From: Pseudolabrys sp.
Lineage (GTDB): Bacteria > Pseudomonadota > Alphaproteobacteria > Rhizobiales > Xanthobacteraceae
Direction of reading: 5' to 3'
DNA length: 7,243 nucleotides
Assembly: GCA_026125925.1 (NCBI GenBank)
Contig: JAHCKF010000179.1
Span: 1 to 7,243 of the forward strand
Part shown: one piece after another, positions 6,201 to 7,243 of the stretch
Layout of the letters: the number at the start of each line of letters is the position of its first letter
Position numbering within the stretch: position 1 is the stretch's first letter
Translations under genes and position numbers: made by a program
Notes under the pieces: model-generated
What the model saw: only the letters and a program-made list of their open reading frames with translations
The model's database searches: none
Told to the model about the DNA's origin: nothing

Positions 6201-7243
6201 GCCGCAGCCAGATCGACTCGCTGGTCGCCACGCTCGATATCCGCACCGACGACATCGAACAGCGGCTCAAGCGCTTCTCCGGCCTGCTCGATCAGTCGCT
6301 CGAGGCGGCGTCGGCCCGCGCCCGCGAAGTCGCGCGCCTGGTGTCGGATTCCAGCGCCGATGGCACCCGCGCCATCACCGAGCAGTACGCGCTGGTGCGC
6401 GAGACTGCCGAAGAGGAGCGCCGCCGCACGATCGAGACCATGAACCAGGTCTATTCGCAGACCACGTCGGAGACCGAGTCGATCTTCGGCGATGTGCAGG
6501 AGCGTTTCGCCGAAGCCGCCAAGGGCATCCGCCGGATGTACGAGCAGTCGTCCGACGAGACCCAGTCGATGCTGCAGGAGGCCCAGGAGCGCTTTACCGA
6601 AGCGACCAAGGGCATGCGGCGGATGTACGAGCAGTCGACCGACGAGACCCAGTCGATGTTCCGCGAGGCGACCGAGCGTTTCGCCGAGACCGTGCAGGAC
6701 ATGAAACAGATGGCCGCCGAGATGCAGCGCGAGCTGGAGGCGACCCGCGGCGAACTGCGCCGCGGCGTGTTCGAGCTGCCGCAGGAGACCGCCGAGAACG
6801 CCGCGCAGATGCGCCGCGCCATCGTCGATCAGATCGAGGCGCTGGCCGAGCTCAACCGCATCGTCGCCCGTCACGGTCGCAATCTCGATGCCGTCGAGCC
6901 GGTGGCGCAGCGCCGCCTGCGCGAGGAGCCGTCGCTCGCCGTCATCGGCGGCCGCGAACCGGCGCCGCGTCCCGAGCCGGCGCCGCGCCCGCTGCCGCAG
7001 CGCCCGGAAAACTTCGCTCAGCCGCCGGCGCGGCGCAGCGAACCGCCGGCGCCACCCGCCCCTCCGGCGCAGCCGGCGCCGAGCGGCAATCGCGGCTGGC
7101 TTAGCGACCTGTTGACCCGCGCCTCGCGTGAGGACGGCGATCAGCCCTTGCAGCCCTCCCGCGGCGACTATGGCCGCGAGCAGGCCCGCGACACGGGACG
7201 CGACGCTGGACGTGACTCGGGCCGCGACCGCGACGCCAACCGC
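3215..7243 (+). CDS. Giant apolipoprotein-like helical membrane protein, GPR/RgsE-like polar growth organiser (3' end outside window)
   Basis: One frame runs from ATG 3215 (GAGG 8 nt upstream; in-frame TGA at 3107) to the right edge without a stop: 1343 codons seen. Regions: Ala/Pro/Asp-rich cytoplasmic N-terminus (1-100); membrane segments at about 108-129 and 142-165, preceded by GRRRAR, giving an N-in/C-in hairpin; conserved block 170-290 including NEVSALERAYNDNEVRIR; 11-residue repeats (270-857); four 29-residue repeats (1067-1182); block 1183-1228 (RRGVFELPQETAENAAQMRR); Pro-rich linker (1249-1289); GWLSDLL (1294-1300); RDxG tail. There is no cysteine, only three Trp, and no proline in 192-1188. 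The architecture matches the Rhizobiales family of Agrobacterium GPR and Sinorhizobium RgsE, which organises the growth pole; databases often name it apolipoprotein- or kinesin-like. Family membership is from recognition, role is inference. The alternative is a generic coiled-coil scaffold. Confidence 0.9.
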   Translation, partial: MANNPQQSKNATDQAMAALEDALNVHMGPRPGAAATPDKSDTFEFDTPPAADLFRDPEPAREGASRETEAPSQWLNADGSPRTPANDDRASMGVVLQGLGRRRARAPYAIATVVSVAWAAGAAALAFLLRGELSALFNTPSVAIAIVAGIVAAVVVPVIFFYVLAHMFNRAQDLRLVAESMAEAALRLGQPETAAREQIVSVGQAIRREVTAMGDGVERALARAAELEALVHNEVSALERAYNDNEVRIRDLLSELSNQRDTLVSQADQVRKAIGAVHLDLSHDITSVGDLVAEKVNEVAQRVTRSLTEKGEHITLALGHAGDSMIDALGERGSTLLERLETTSDRATTAIASASDRLADSLNFKTDHIHDEFSEMAAKLQQMMTTRLDQVAQGFAQRTSGTVDAMASRSQQFTDALSQTSAQIVTQLSRRTDEIVDRVHANSSSLVDNIGARGNEIVALIEQTGTATNETLAARSQSVADTFRRNADLLAASLDNRNEQTEAMLAERLKAFEQVFELKGTALSEKIERDSAALGTLITRHVTDFDQNIKTYGGALIERLGQRTQDVADAMRAYLDTFDERVTGRADVLSSTLDKRLIQFEDLLGARVNDMANTLNEGGNEIIGVLDKRIADVGGVIDARGTAVANAITARVETLDKTLGGRAIEVADTLDSRIERFEDLLVNRTVTVTDQIEDRTKSAADALNARLEELSTAIKSNTAEAETALAALAASTTEQIRQGASSAERSLINASDEIARNIVARAEEISETVSKRTNEMTEVLSDRSGGVLHAISEKGQQFAADVTRATELAIAEFDVKGVAFSRAVLDNSAEITRMINTAGELAANTVTRTLNDLQDTATKAVERSRATATETVSEMLEAHKMVSDDTTALFQRLREANIMLQEVLSGSHENMSALENTLMLRVSEFVAAMTEVNGTTNEATNRVETTIVNFRELTAHALNDLSQLATQFDEHGRDLAKAAELITSSNRKTEEHVEQGRSQIDSLVATLDIRTDDIEQRLKRFSGLLDQSLEAASARAREVARLVSDSSADGTRAITEQYALVRETAEEERRRTIETMNQVYSQTTSETESIFGDVQERFAEAAKGIRRMYEQSSDETQSMLQEAQERFTEATKGMRRMYEQSTDETQSMFREATERFAETVQDMKQMAAEMQRELEATRGELRRGVFELPQETAENAAQMRRAIVDQIEALAELNRIVARHGRNLDAVEPVAQRRLREEPSLAVIGGREPAPRPEPAPRPLPQRPENFAQPPARRSEPPAPPAPPAQPAPSGNRGWLSDLLTRASREDGDQPLQPSRGDYGREQARDTGRDAGRDSGRDRDANR
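4022..5785 (+). repeat. About 54 consecutive 11-residue (hendecad) protein repeats in one register
   Basis: In residues 270-857 of the giant protein, hydrophobic residues recur with spacing 4 then 7. At positions equal to 10 mod 11 (274, 285 ... 857), 53 of 54 are L, I, V, M or F; the exception is A857. At positions equal to 6 mod 11 (270, 281 ... 853), 44 of 54 are L, I, V, M or F and the rest are A or T. Arg recurs at 2 mod 11: 11 of the 12 positions from 585 to 706. The register has no insertion or deletion across 588 residues. Counts were made by hand translation. Confidence 0.88.
4958..5266 (+). repeat. Two related segments 77 residues apart inside the hendecad rod
   Basis: Residues 582-607 and 659-684 align without gaps with 13 of 26 identical, sharing GRA, TLD, FEDLL and the following Arg. 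The offset of 77 residues is exactly seven hendecads, so the higher-order repeat keeps the 11-residue register. Confidence 0.6.
6413..6760 (+). repeat. Four tandem 29-residue (87-bp) repeats near the end of the helical rod
   Basis: Units are residues 1067-1095, 1096-1124, 1125-1153 and 1154-1182. The two central copies are nearly identical, both with ERF at the start, KG, RRMYEQS and DETQSM. The outer two are degenerate but keep register: Y1080, Y1109 and Y1138 are 29 apart, as are F1098, F1127 and F1156. The two central DNA copies (6500-6586 and 6587-6673) share long identical runs, suggesting recent tandem duplication. 29 equals 11+11+7, so the units can continue a helical rod. Confidence 0.85.
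7187..7234 (+). repeat. Four 12-bp repeats encoding RDxG-type tetrapeptides
   Basis: Residues 1325-1340 read RDTG, RDAG, RDSG, RDRD, encoded by four imperfect 12-bp units in a low-complexity, probably disordered segment. It runs to the window edge, so the full copy number is not visible. Confidence 0.7.

Noticed and set aside
3185..6874. 1229-codon minus-strand open frame
   Set aside because: It is exactly antisense and codon-aligned to the plus-strand gene. Its product is a low-complexity mirror (repeats such as RLGLVGRLLVHP) of the helical repeats, and it starts with a GTG that has no visible Shine-Dalgarno.
7187..7234. 12-bp repeats considered as a CRISPR-like or iteron array
   Set aside because: They are in frame inside the coding sequence, have no spacers, and encode a simple RDxG tetrapeptide repeat.

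Overview
The window is GC-rich, tightly packed chromosomal DNA. Its gene content points to an alphaproteobacterium of the order Hyphomicrobiales (Rhizobiales), probably near Bradyrhizobium, Rhodopseudomonas or Pseudolabrys. The evidence is codon choice (TTA, CTA and TCA nearly absent), an adrenodoxin-type ferredoxin, an orphan Hpt protein, a short GC-rich palindromic repeat, and a giant apolipoprotein-like membrane protein of a kind known from polar-growing rhizobia. The placement rests on recognition by eye, not on a search.

Layout: (1) 2-694 (+), the C-terminal 230 residues of an unrecognised multi-pass membrane protein. (2) On the minus strand, read from right to left: an orphan Hpt phosphotransfer protein (2730-2380), a [2Fe-2S] ferredoxin (2285-1965), and a PHBH-fold FAD-dependent monooxygenase (1895-669). 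The monooxygenase overlaps the tail of the membrane protein by 26 bp in convergent orientation. A dispersed-type palindromic repeat sits between ferredoxin and monooxygenase. (3) 2731-3214, a 484-bp divergent intergenic region with an imperfect inverted repeat next to the Hpt gene and a cluster of TTAA tetramers that includes one TTAA-N7-TTAA (CtrA-like) site. (4) 3215-7243 (+), the main content: one uninterrupted reading frame of 1343 codons that runs off the right edge.

That large frame is easy to miss because it has no stop in the window and because a 3.7-kb open frame lies exactly antisense to it. The antisense frame is a codon-alignment artefact. The real protein has a cytoplasmic N-terminus, two membrane segments, then 997 residues without a single proline, then a proline-rich linker and an RDxG tail. 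Reading it residue by residue shows a strict 11-residue (hendecad) repeat held in one unbroken register for about 54 units, followed by four 29-residue units. I interpret it as a homologue of the growth-pole-ring protein family (GPR of Agrobacterium, RgsE of Sinorhizobium). If so, this locus encodes a structural organiser of polar growth, possibly under CtrA cell-cycle control and next to an orphan phosphorelay protein. The hendecad register is seen directly; the role and regulation are inference.
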